NCBI GenBank assembly: GCA_001303665.1
Contig: LJUF01000254.1
Span: forward strand, 1-5,419
Direction: 5' to 3'
Source of the DNA: Phycisphaerae bacterium SM23_33
GTDB lineage: Bacteria; Planctomycetota; Phycisphaerae; SM23-33
DNA length: 5,419 nucleotides
Shown here: positions 1 to 5,419 of the stretch, piece by piece
How positions within the stretch are numbered: the first letter of the stretch is position 1
Layout of the letters: every line of letters starts with the position of its first letter
Program-made: the position numbers and the translations under genes
Notes under the pieces: model-generated
What the model was told of the DNA's origin: nothing
The model's input: only the letters and a program-made list of their open reading frames with translations
The model's database searches: none

Positions 1-922
1 AATCGACATGGATTCGGTCGTTGGGGGCGGCCAGCCCCAGCCGCTCGGCGTCGCCGGCCTTCAGCTCGCCCACGGCGACGAACACGGCGTCGAAGTCCCT
101 CTTCAGGTCCGCGACCGAGACGTCGCGGCCGACGCGGGTGCTCAGCCGGAACTCCGCCCCGAGCCGCCGGATGACATCGATCTCCGCGTCCAGGACGTCG
201 CGGGGCAGGCGGTCGGCCGGCACGCCGCGGCGGAGCATGCCGCCGGGCCGGTCGTGCTCATCGAACAGCACGCAGCCGTGGCCGTGTTGGAGCAGGTAGA
301 ACGCGGCGGCCAGGCCGGCCGGGCCGGCCCCCACCACGGCCACCTTCCTGCCGGTGTCGGCCTGGCGCGGCGGCAGGTAGGGGCTCTCGCCGGTGAGGTC
401 CGCGTCGGCGGCCCAGCGCTTCAGCAGCATGATGGAGACGGGGCCGTCATGCTGGCCGCGGCGGCAGCCCTTCTCGCAGGGGGCCGGGCAGATCCGCCCC
501 AGCACCGCCGGCAGGGCGATGTGCCGCTTGACCGTGGCGACGGCGTCGGCCGTGCGGCCGGCGGCGATCTGGCGGATCATCAGCGGGATGTCCATCCCGG
601 CCGGGCAGATGCACTGGCACGGGCCCATGCAGTCGCCCAGGTGGTCGCTCAGCAGAAGCTCCAAGGCCGTCCGGCGGGCCTGGTGGACTGCCGGCGTTTC
701 GCTCTCCACCCGCATGCCCTCCTGGGCCGGCGTGGCGCAGGATGGGGTCAGCGCCTCCTGGCCGTTGACCCTCACCACGCACACCATGCACGAGGTGCCG
801 GCCGGATGACCTTCCAGGAAGCACAGCGCGGGTATGTCCACGCCGGCCTTCCTGGCGGCGTCCAGGATGGTCGCCCCTTCGGGGACCTGGACCTCGCGAT
901 TGTCTATGCTCAGCCTGGGCAT
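1..922 (-). CDS. NuoG/HydA-type [2Fe-2S] domain fused to GltD/NfnB-like FAD oxidoreductase (3' end outside window)
   Basis: The first 307 residues are visible, starting at ATG 922-920 (MPRLSIDNREVQVPEGATIL); the gene continues past base 1. Residues 1 to about 75 form a plant-type/NuoG-like ferredoxin domain with the four expected [2Fe-2S] ligands C34, C45, C48 and C62. Residues about 85-160 resemble the Fe-S domain at the N-terminus of GltD, NfnB and dihydropyrimidine dehydrogenase: C98, C102, C104 and C106 (ending CICPAGMDIP), then GRICPAPCEKGC with C145, C149 and C153, enough for two [4Fe-4S] clusters. A Rossmann FAD-binding segment follows (KVAVVGAGPAGLAAA, 193-207), then the GltD-type PGGMLRRGVP at 226-235 and RLPRDVLDAEI. 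The NAD(P)H-binding half is not in view. Such a protein passes electrons between NAD(P)H and Fe-S partners. Lying downstream of a HydBC-like fusion, it is best read as an StnC/NfnB-like NADP(H) subunit. A formate dehydrogenase or other redox adaptor, or a C-terminal fusion beyond the edge, cannot be excluded. Family assignment is firm; exact role is inference. Confidence 0.92.
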   Translation of the reverse strand, partial: MPRLSIDNREVQVPEGATILDAARKAGVDIPALCFLEGHPAGTSCMVCVVRVNGQEALTPSCATPAQEGMRVESETPAVHQARRTALELLLSDHLGDCMGPCQCICPAGMDIPLMIRQIAAGRTADAVATVKRHIALPAVLGRICPAPCEKGCRRGQHDGPVSIMLLKRWAADADLTGESPYLPPRQADTGRKVAVVGAGPAGLAAAFYLLQHGHGCVLFDEHDRPGGMLRRGVPADRLPRDVLDAEIDVIRRLGAEFRLSTRVGRDVSVADLKRDFDAVFVAVGELKAGDAERLGLAAPNDRIHVD

Positions 923-926
923 GTGT

Positions 927-931
927 TCACC
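927..931 (-). promoter_or_regulatory. Shine-Dalgarno-like GGTGA before the flavoprotein gene
   Basis: On the minus strand the sequence reads GGTGAACACATG, so GGTGA stands four bases before the ATG at 922-920. GGTGA can pair with the TCACC segment near the 16S rRNA 3' end. It supports this ATG as the start, as does the beta-strand/ferredoxin sequence that begins directly after it. The five bases are part of the terminal inverted repeat of the intergenic element, so the repeat seems to provide the ribosome binding site. Confidence 0.6.
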
Positions 932-1081
932 GCGGAGAACGCAGAGCCCGCAGAGGGACCCTTTTTGAAACTCGTTTATTACTCATCATGACAGCCTTGC
1001 ACTTGGCCGGCCGGGCGATTCTGCGTACGCCACGAGTTCATGCTGCCTCTGCTTCTTCTTCCTTTTCTGAAAATCTTTTCC

Positions 1082-1109
1082 CTCTGCGTCCCCGCAGGGG
1101 CCCTTCGGG
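1082..1109. repeat. 28-base core repeat, copy A, with two small hairpins
   Basis: These 28 bases are identical to 3558-3585. They contain two adjacent perfect stem-loops, CCCC-GCA-GGGG (1090-1100) and CCC-TTC-GGG (1101-1109). Here the second stem extends by two pairs to GGCCC-TTC-GGGCC (1099-1111). In the direction of transcription the hairpins lie just after the stop of the fusion gene, but no T-run follows, so a classic intrinsic terminator is not supported. Structure in mRNA, for example protecting a 3' end, is possible. Confidence 0.8.
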
Positions 1110-1132
1110 CCTCTGCGTGCTCTGCGGTTAGG

Positions 1133-3517
1133 TCACTTCACGACCACCGCCTCGGCGGGGCAGGTCTGCTTGCAGGTGCCGCAGCGGATGCACTTCTCCA
1201 TGTCGATCTCATGCTTTTCGTAGGGCTTCATGGCGATGGCGTCGGCCGGGCAGTGCTGGGCGCACAGCGTGCAGCCGATGCAGTCGTCGGTGATCTCGTA
1301 GGTAATCAGGGCCTTGCACACGCCGGCGGGGCAGCGGCCGGCCAGGTGGGCCTCGTATTCGTCCCGGAAGTATCGCAGCGTGGAGAGGACGGGGTTGGGG
1401 GCGGTCTTACCCAGCCCGCACAGGCTGGAGGTCTTGACCATCCCGGCCAGCTCCTCGAGCTGCTGGAGGTCGCCGGGGCGGGCCTGGCCCCCGCACAGCC
1501 GGTTCATGATCTCCAGCATCCGCCGGGTGCCGACGCGGCAGGGGGTGCACTTTCCGCAGGACTGGTCCTGGGTGAACTCCAGGAAGAAGCGGGCGATGTC
1601 CACCATGCAGTCGTCCTCGTCCAGGACGACCAGCCCGCCGGAGCCCATGATGGCCCCGGCGGCGGTGAGGGCCTCGTAGTCCACGGGCGTGTCGGCCAGG
1701 GCGGCGGGGACGCAGCCGCCGGAGGGCCCGCCGACCTGCACGGCCTTGAAGCGTTTGCCGCCGGCGACGCCGCCGCCGACGTCCTGGACGATGCGGCGGA
1801 GGCTGACGCCCATGGGCACCTCGATGAGCCCGCCCCGGGCCACCTTGCCGGCCAGGGCGAAGACCTTGGTGCCCTTGCTGTGGGCGGTGCCCATCGCGGC
1901 CAGTGCCTCGGCCCCGTTGCGGATGATCCACGGGACGGTGGCGTAGGTCTCCACGTTGTTGACCAGCGTGGGCCGGCCCCACAGGCCGGAATCGGCCGGG
2001 TAGGGCGGCCGAAGCCGCGGCATGCCCCGCCGCCCCTCGATGGAGGCCAGCAGGGCGGTCTCCTCGCCGCAGACGAAGGCCCCGGCCCCCTCCATGATCT
2101 GGAGCTCCAGCCGGAAGCCGCTGTCGAGGATGCCCTCGCCGAGGAAGCCGCGCCGGCCGCAGCGGTCCAGGGCCTGGCGGACCCGCTCGACGGCCAGGGG
2201 GTACTCGGCCCGGATGTAGAAGTGGCCGTGCTCGGCGCCCACGGCGTAGGCGGCGATGGCCATGCCCTCGATGATGCGGTAGGGGTAAGACTCCAGCAGC
2301 ATGCGGTCCATGAAGGCCCCGGGGTCGCCCTCGTCGGCGTTGCAGACGACGTACTTCTCCCGGCCGGGGGCTTCGCGGACCTGGGCCCACTTCAGCCCGG
2401 TCGGGTATCCCGCCCCGCCGCGGCCGCGGAGGCCGCTGCGCCGCACCTGCTCGATGACCTGCTGCGGCGAGAGCTGGCCCAGGCAGCGCCGCAGGCCCTG
2501 GAAGCCGTCGCGGGCGAGGTACTCGTCCAGGTCGGTCGGGTCGATCACACCGCAGTGCTCGGTGGCGACGTGCCGCTGCGGCCCCAGGAAGGCCGCCACC
2601 GGCGGGTCGCGGACCTCGATGGCATATCGCCTCACCGGCTGCCAGGTCTCGTCGGTCAGCAGCTTCTCCAGGCCGCGCGAGACGGCCGTGCCGATCCGCC
2701 GGGCCACGCCTCTGGGCCTCAGGTGCCGGAGCACGATGCCCCCGGCGTCGCCCGGCTGGACCCGGGCGTACAGGGCGGACCGCTCGCCGCCCCGCACGAT
2801 CTCCACCAGCGGCGTCTGATGGCACATGCCGACGCAGCCGACGCGCTTGACCACCGCCCGGGCGCCCGTCCGGGCCAGGGCCTCTTCCAGCGCCTGCTGC
2901 ACCCTCTGCGAGCCGCGGGCGACGCAGCAGGAGCCCAGGCCGATGCGGATTTCGGCCACGTCGGCCCCGGCCGGCGGGGGCCCGGCCGGCCGTCTCGCCG
3001 GCCGGCGGCGCTGAAGCTGGAGAAAGTCCCGCAGCACCTGCGGGACGGCCTCCCGCGTCATGTGCCCGTAGGTGACCTGCCCCACCTGCACCACCGGCGC
3101 CAGCGTGCAGCAGCCCAGGCAGGCCACCTTCTCCACGGTGAACAGCCCGTCCGCGGCGGTGTCCTCGCCCGGGGCGATGCCCAGGTGCTGCTGCAGCGCC
3201 TCGTGCACCAGGGCCGCGCCCTTGATGTGGCAGGCCGTGCCGTGGCAGACGCGGATGATGTGCCGCCCGACCGGGCGGTGCCGGAACTGGTCGTAGAAGC
3301 TCGACACGCCCGCAATCGCCGCCGGCGTGATCTCGGTGAGCTCGCAGACCCGCCGCAAGGCCTCCTGCGGCAGGTAGCCGTAGTGGCCCTGGATGGCCTG
3401 GAGGATGGGGATCAACTGTTTCTTTCCCCGCCCCAGCCGGCCGATCAGCTCGGCCACAAAGGACAGGTCCACGTCCGAGATTGTGTGCGTTTCGTTCACC
3501 GCGGAGATCGCAGACAC
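1133..3517 (-). CDS. NuoE/HydC-HydB/NuoF fusion: NADH-binding FMN Fe-S subunit of a bifurcating-type oxidoreductase
   Basis: This protein of 794 residues joins two normally separate subunits. Residues about 20-165 are NuoE/HydC-like, with LIPILQAIQGHYGYLP and [2Fe-2S] ligands C91, C96, C133 and C137. An Arg/Pro/Ala linker (170-185) leads to a second thioredoxin-like ferredoxin domain (190-265) with C197/C198, C228 and C232, as at the N-terminus of HydB. The NuoF-type core follows: GLRGRGGAGYPTGLKW (362-377) and CNADEGDPGAF (392-402) for FMN/NADH, GAFVCGEETALLASIEG (479-495), WGRPTLVNNVET (513-524), and [4Fe-4S] ligands C654, C657, C660 and C700. CPAGVC (729-734) precedes two C-terminal [4Fe-4S] motifs (C746/749/752/756 and C776/779/782/786). 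The second domain and the C-terminal ferredoxins indicate HydB of bifurcating hydrogenases and transhydrogenases rather than respiratory NuoF. The likely role is cytoplasmic NAD(H) and ferredoxin chemistry with the flavoprotein encoded next. The start is uncertain: GTG 3517 lies inside repeat B, and GTG at 3499 or 3472 is also in frame. Confidence 0.96.
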   Translation of the reverse strand: MSAISAVNETHTISDVDLSFVAELIGRLGRGKKQLIPILQAIQGHYGYLPQEALRRVCELTEITPAAIAGVSSFYDQFRHRPVGRHIIRVCHGTACHIKGAALVHEALQQHLGIAPGEDTAADGLFTVEKVACLGCCTLAPVVQVGQVTYGHMTREAVPQVLRDFLQLQRRRPARRPAGPPPAGADVAEIRIGLGSCCVARGSQRVQQALEEALARTGARAVVKRVGCVGMCHQTPLVEIVRGGERSALYARVQPGDAGGIVLRHLRPRGVARRIGTAVSRGLEKLLTDETWQPVRRYAIEVRDPPVAAFLGPQRHVATEHCGVIDPTDLDEYLARDGFQGLRRCLGQLSPQQVIEQVRRSGLRGRGGAGYPTGLKWAQVREAPGREKYVVCNADEGDPGAFMDRMLLESYPYRIIEGMAIAAYAVGAEHGHFYIRAEYPLAVERVRQALDRCGRRGFLGEGILDSGFRLELQIMEGAGAFVCGEETALLASIEGRRGMPRLRPPYPADSGLWGRPTLVNNVETYATVPWIIRNGAEALAAMGTAHSKGTKVFALAGKVARGGLIEVPMGVSLRRIVQDVGGGVAGGKRFKAVQVGGPSGGCVPAALADTPVDYEALTAAGAIMGSGGLVVLDEDDCMVDIARFFLEFTQDQSCGKCTPCRVGTRRMLEIMNRLCGGQARPGDLQQLEELAGMVKTSSLCGLGKTAPNPVLSTLRYFRDEYEAHLAGRCPAGVCKALITYEITDDCIGCTLCAQHCPADAIAMKPYEKHEIDMEKCIRCGTCKQTCPAEAVVVK

Positions 3518-3600
3518 AACCTTTCCAGAACTCGTTTACTCTCCGAACCGTTTTGCTCTCTGCGTCCCCGCAGGGGCCCTTCGGGTCTCCGCGGTGAGAG
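3494..3600. repeat. Intergenic repeat element, copy B (short form), overlapping the start of the fusion gene
   Basis: This is the shorter relative of copy A. It begins with a segment (3494-3514) matching 925-945 at 20 of 21 bases, then 3521-3540, which resembles 961-980, then the shared 28-base core. Its ends are a perfect 10-base inverted repeat, ACCGCGGAGA at 3498-3507 against TCTCCGCGGT at 3586-3595. Compared with copy A it lacks about 100 bases in the middle and a few at the right end. It occupies the whole 86-base gap after the propeller gene and runs about 24 bases into the called coding region of the fusion gene, so it may contribute its first codons. Confidence 0.75.
3558..3585. repeat. 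28-base core repeat, copy B, with two small hairpins
   Basis: Identical base for base to 1082-1109. The stems are CCCC-GCA-GGGG (3566-3576) and CCC-TTC-GGG (3577-3585). It sits about 18 bases beyond the stop codon of the propeller gene in the transcribed direction, a position equivalent to copy A after the fusion gene. No T-tract follows either hairpin. Confidence 0.8.
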
Positions 3601-3603
3601 CTT

Positions 3604-5322
3604 CTACTTCCGACCGATACAGAACAGGTGCTTCTCGCCGCGGATGTAGATGCGCCCGTCCATGAAGGCGGGGCAGGTGTCGCAGTTCTCGCCCAGCTCG
3701 GCCTTGCCGATCTCCTCGTAGGCGTCGGCGGCGGCGACGATCCACGTCAGGCCGCCCTGGCTGATCAGGTAGATGCGCTCGCCGGCCAGGGAAGGGGAAC
3801 AGTGGAACGTCGTTTCGAGCTCATGCTGCCAGAGCTTCTTTCCGTCCCCGGCGGCGTAGCAGGTCAGCAGCCCGTCGGAGGTCAGCAGGTACAGCCGCTT
3901 GCCGTCGCACAGGGGCGAGCAGATGTCGGGCAGGTCGGCCTGGGCGGTCCAGGCGACGTGGGTGGTGGTCACGTCGCCTGTGCCGTCCGGGCGGATGGCC
4001 ACCAGCTCGGCCTCGGAGTTGACGGCGAAAACCAGCCCCGCCCCGTAGATCGGGGAGGGGGCCACGTCGCCGGCCATGCACTTGGCCCGCCAGATCTCCC
4101 TGCCGTCGGCGGGGTCGTAGGCGATCACCCACGGGTCGGCGGAGGGGATGAGCTGCCAGCCGCGGGGGGTCTCGGCCACGATGGGCGTGGCCCAGGAGTC
4201 GGGCACGTCCCGATCGGTGACCCAGGCGACGCGGCCGGTGGCGCCGTCCAGGGCGATGAGCTGCGACCTGGACCGCCCCTCCGCATCCATGTTCTGGTCG
4301 TACTGGACGATCAGGAGGTGGCGGTGCGTGGTGAGCGAGCTGGCGTAGCCGTAGTCGTTGTCGGGCAGGCCCAGCGACTTGGCCCAGAGCTGGCTGCCCC
4401 CGAAGTCGAAACAGGCCAGGTCGCCGTTGGCGAAGATGGCGTAGACGCGCCGGCCGTCCACCGCGGCCGTGGGGGCGGCAAAGCCGGCGCCCTCCTCGAC
4501 CCTGGGTACCTCGCGGCTGCCGGCGGGGGTGCTGACCGGCCGGCGCCACAGCAGCTTGCCCGTGCCGGCGTCGAAGCAGTAGACCTCGCGCTGCTTTTCG
4601 GTGGCGCCGGTCAGGAACACGCGGTCGGCCCAGACTACCGGGGAGTTCTGGCCGGGCAAAGGCACCGGCGTCTTCCAGAGAATCCCTTCGCCCGTGCGGC
4701 CGTTCCAACTGGTGGGCACGTCGGCGTAGGCCGAGATGCCGGCCCCGCCGGGCCCGCGGAAACCGGGCCAGTTGTCGCTCATTTCCCCCGGCGAGGGCAA
4801 GGGAGGTTCAGCTTTCAGCAGATCGTCGAGGCTGCTGCGGGTGGTCGCGGCCAGGAGGATCGCCGCACAGGCCAGGGCGAGTCCCGCGGCGGCGGCGGAC
4901 CAGCGGGCCAAGGCGGCCGCGCGGGCGTGCCGATCGGTGGTCGGGTCCTGGGGCTGCGGTGCGGGAAGCCTTTTCCGCAGCCCGGCGGCCAACTTCGCGC
5001 CGATCAGGCAGACCGCCGCCCCGCCCAGCAGCAGCCAGGCGCCGGTGGCGGCGAAGGAGCGGCGGCGGAAGTAGTCCAGGCGCAATTGCAGGTCGAGCCG
5101 GCGGATCCGCTGCTGGAGTTGCGGGTCGCCCGGGCGGCGGAACAGCTCCTGCTTCAGGGCGTTGAGCTGGTCGGAGTCGCGCAGGTCCGCGCCCCGCATC
5201 CTGGCGAAGTTGAAGCCCAGCAGGGCACAGACGATCAGCGAGAAGGCGCCGGCCACCGCGGCCGTCGCCCAGGCCACGCCCAGCCCCTCCGCCCGGGCCG
5301 AGTTGTCCGCCGCGCCGCTCAT
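3604..5322 (-). CDS. Membrane-anchored PQQ-like beta-propeller repeat protein
   Basis: This protein has 572 residues. Three hydrophobic stretches fit membrane helices: about 14-40 (ending VCALLGFNFA), 91-114 (GAWLLLGGAAVCLIGAKLAA) and 141-160 (ending ACAAILLAAT). Between the first two is a charged, probably helical segment rich in Arg, Leu and Gln (about 45-88). From residue 184 (NWPGFRGPGGAG) a PQQ-like/BamB-like propeller begins. About eight blade-like repeats follow, with motifs such as YCFDAGTGKLLWRRPV (248-263), LIALDGATGRVAWVTD, VIAYDPADGREIWRAK and LLTCYAAGDGKKLWQHEL. With a cytoplasmic N-terminus, three helices would place the propeller outside the membrane. The WPxFRGP opening is frequent in planctomycete proteins of this type. 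Whether it binds PQQ is unknown: the domain is smaller than quinoprotein alcohol dehydrogenases, and I see no vicinal-cysteine or similar catalytic signature. It may act as a scaffold or redox partner. ATG 5322 overlaps the upstream stop (ATGA), implying translational coupling. Confidence 0.92.
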   Translation of the reverse strand: MSGAADNSARAEGLGVAWATAAVAGAFSLIVCALLGFNFARMRGADLRDSDQLNALKQELFRRPGDPQLQQRIRRLDLQLRLDYFRRRSFAATGAWLLLGGAAVCLIGAKLAAGLRKRLPAPQPQDPTTDRHARAAALARWSAAAAGLALACAAILLAATTRSSLDDLLKAEPPLPSPGEMSDNWPGFRGPGGAGISAYADVPTSWNGRTGEGILWKTPVPLPGQNSPVVWADRVFLTGATEKQREVYCFDAGTGKLLWRRPVSTPAGSREVPRVEEGAGFAAPTAAVDGRRVYAIFANGDLACFDFGGSQLWAKSLGLPDNDYGYASSLTTHRHLLIVQYDQNMDAEGRSRSQLIALDGATGRVAWVTDRDVPDSWATPIVAETPRGWQLIPSADPWVIAYDPADGREIWRAKCMAGDVAPSPIYGAGLVFAVNSEAELVAIRPDGTGDVTTTHVAWTAQADLPDICSPLCDGKRLYLLTSDGLLTCYAAGDGKKLWQHELETTFHCSPSLAGERIYLISQGGLTWIVAAADAYEEIGKAELGENCDTCPAFMDGRIYIRGEKHLFCIGRK

Positions 5323-5419
5323 ACCTCGATCCTGGGAGCCTTGGCCCCGGCTTGCTTCAGCCGCAGGCGTTCCCGCGGGCAGGACAGGAAGCAGCGCCCG
5401 CAGGAGACGCAGGCGGCGC
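5319..5419 (-). CDS. C-terminal end of a 4Fe-4S ferredoxin-type protein (5' part outside window)
   Basis: Only the last 32 codons and the TGA stop (5321-5319) are visible, beginning at base 5417. They encode CVSCGRCFLSCP, a CxxCxxCxxxCP [4Fe-4S] motif, followed by a basic tail ending KAPRIEV. The stop overlaps the start of the propeller gene as ATGA, a spacing typical of coupled genes, and this is why the frame is believed despite its short length. It could be a small ferredoxin or the end of a larger polyferredoxin, possibly a membrane-bound one of the NapH/NosR kind; the fragment cannot tell these apart. It probably belongs to the same redox operon. Confidence 0.8.
   Translation of the reverse strand, partial: AACVSCGRCFLSCPRERLRLKQAGAKAPRIEV

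Larger units (their letters stand above)
925..1129. repeat. Intergenic repeat element, copy A (long form)
   Basis: This element fills almost the whole gap between the fusion gene and the flavoprotein gene. Its ends are an imperfect inverted repeat of 18 bases: 929-946 (ACCGCGGAGAACGCAGAG) against the complement of 1111-1128 (ACCGCAGAGCACGCAGAG), 16 of 18 matching. Next to the right end is a GC-rich core that recurs exactly in copy B. The segments 925-945 and 961-980 also match copy B (20 of 21 and 15 of 20 bases). The middle, about 981-1080, has no counterpart in copy B and is pyrimidine-rich on the plus strand; I see no gene in it. No transposase, clear target duplication or T-tract was seen, so this could be a non-autonomous mobile element or a structured intergenic RNA. 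Confidence 0.75.

Noticed and set aside
8..991. A 327-codon open frame on the plus strand, opposite the flavoprotein gene
   Set aside because: The minus strand encodes clear [2Fe-2S], GltD-type and FAD motifs over the same bases; the plus-strand product resembles no family and is biased in composition.
975..1000. TAATAA on the minus strand as a -10 promoter box for the flavoprotein gene
   Set aside because: No convincing -35 box stands at the right distance, and the string is in a generally A/T-richer gap; promoter consensus for this host is unknown.
980..1042. A 20-codon frame on the minus strand within copy A (starting MNSWRTQNRP) with a GAGG four bases upstream
   Set aside because: Too short and without any similarity or conservation that I can judge; it lies in the non-shared middle of a repeat element and is likely chance.
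1090..1111. Rho-independent terminator formed by the core hairpins
   Set aside because: The stems are plausible but no T-run follows on either strand, and the next gene is on the same strand in each case.
1040..3649. An 869-codon open frame on the plus strand, opposite the fusion gene
   Set aside because: It lies antisense to a gene with unmistakable HydB/NuoF motifs, its translation is low-complexity Ala/Gly/Arg/Pro-rich sequence without a recognisable domain, and long antisense frames are expected at this GC content.
5320..5419. Extension of the propeller gene upstream of ATG 5322, since its frame stays open to the window edge
   Set aside because: The overlapping frame encodes a clear CxxCxxCxxxCP ferredoxin end with a stop in ATGA overlap; the open extension looks like GC-driven chance.

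Overview
The window is a stretch of one probable operon, read entirely on the minus strand, from a GC-rich bacterium (genes roughly two-thirds G+C, with more A/T-rich gaps). A PQQ-like beta-propeller protein opening with the motif WPGFRGP, together with short intergenic repeats of the type CTCTGCGT/CGCGGTGA, suggests a Planctomycetota-like (or related PVC-group) anaerobe. That assignment is inference, since the window holds no rRNA or other phylogenetic marker.

In the order of transcription (right to left): (1) 5319-5419, the last 32 codons of an iron-sulfur protein with a CxxCxxCxxxCP ferredoxin motif, overlapping the next gene by ATGA; (2) 3604-5322, a 572-residue protein with three predicted membrane segments and a PQQ-like beta-propeller; (3) a gap of 86 bases; (4) 1133-3517, a 794-residue fusion of a NuoE/HydC-type subunit to a complete HydB/NuoF-type NADH- and FMN-binding subunit carrying many Fe-S motifs; (5) a gap of 210 bases; (6) 1-922, the first 307 residues of a flavoprotein with a NuoG/HydA-type [2Fe-2S] domain joined to a GltD/NfnB-type Fe-S and FAD module, cut off by the window edge.

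The central pair (4 and 6) has the domain content expected of an electron-bifurcating enzyme of the HydABC/Stn group. The diaphorase core is HydBC-like, but where a hydrogenase would have its HydA subunit there is a GltD/NfnB-like flavoprotein. The simplest reading is an Stn-like NADH / NADP(H) / ferredoxin transhydrogenase whose StnA and StnB equivalents are one polypeptide. The membrane-anchored propeller and the truncated ferredoxin upstream may be redox partners or a membrane link, but nothing in the sequence proves that.

Both gaps contain diverged copies of one intergenic element (about 205 and 107 bases) that share a perfect 28-base GC-rich core and have inverted repeats at their ends. 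The end of the element supplies a GGTGA Shine-Dalgarno-like sequence before the flavoprotein gene. At the fusion gene the equivalent end appears to lie inside the first codons, which makes that start uncertain. No RNA genes, CRISPR arrays or transposase genes were seen.
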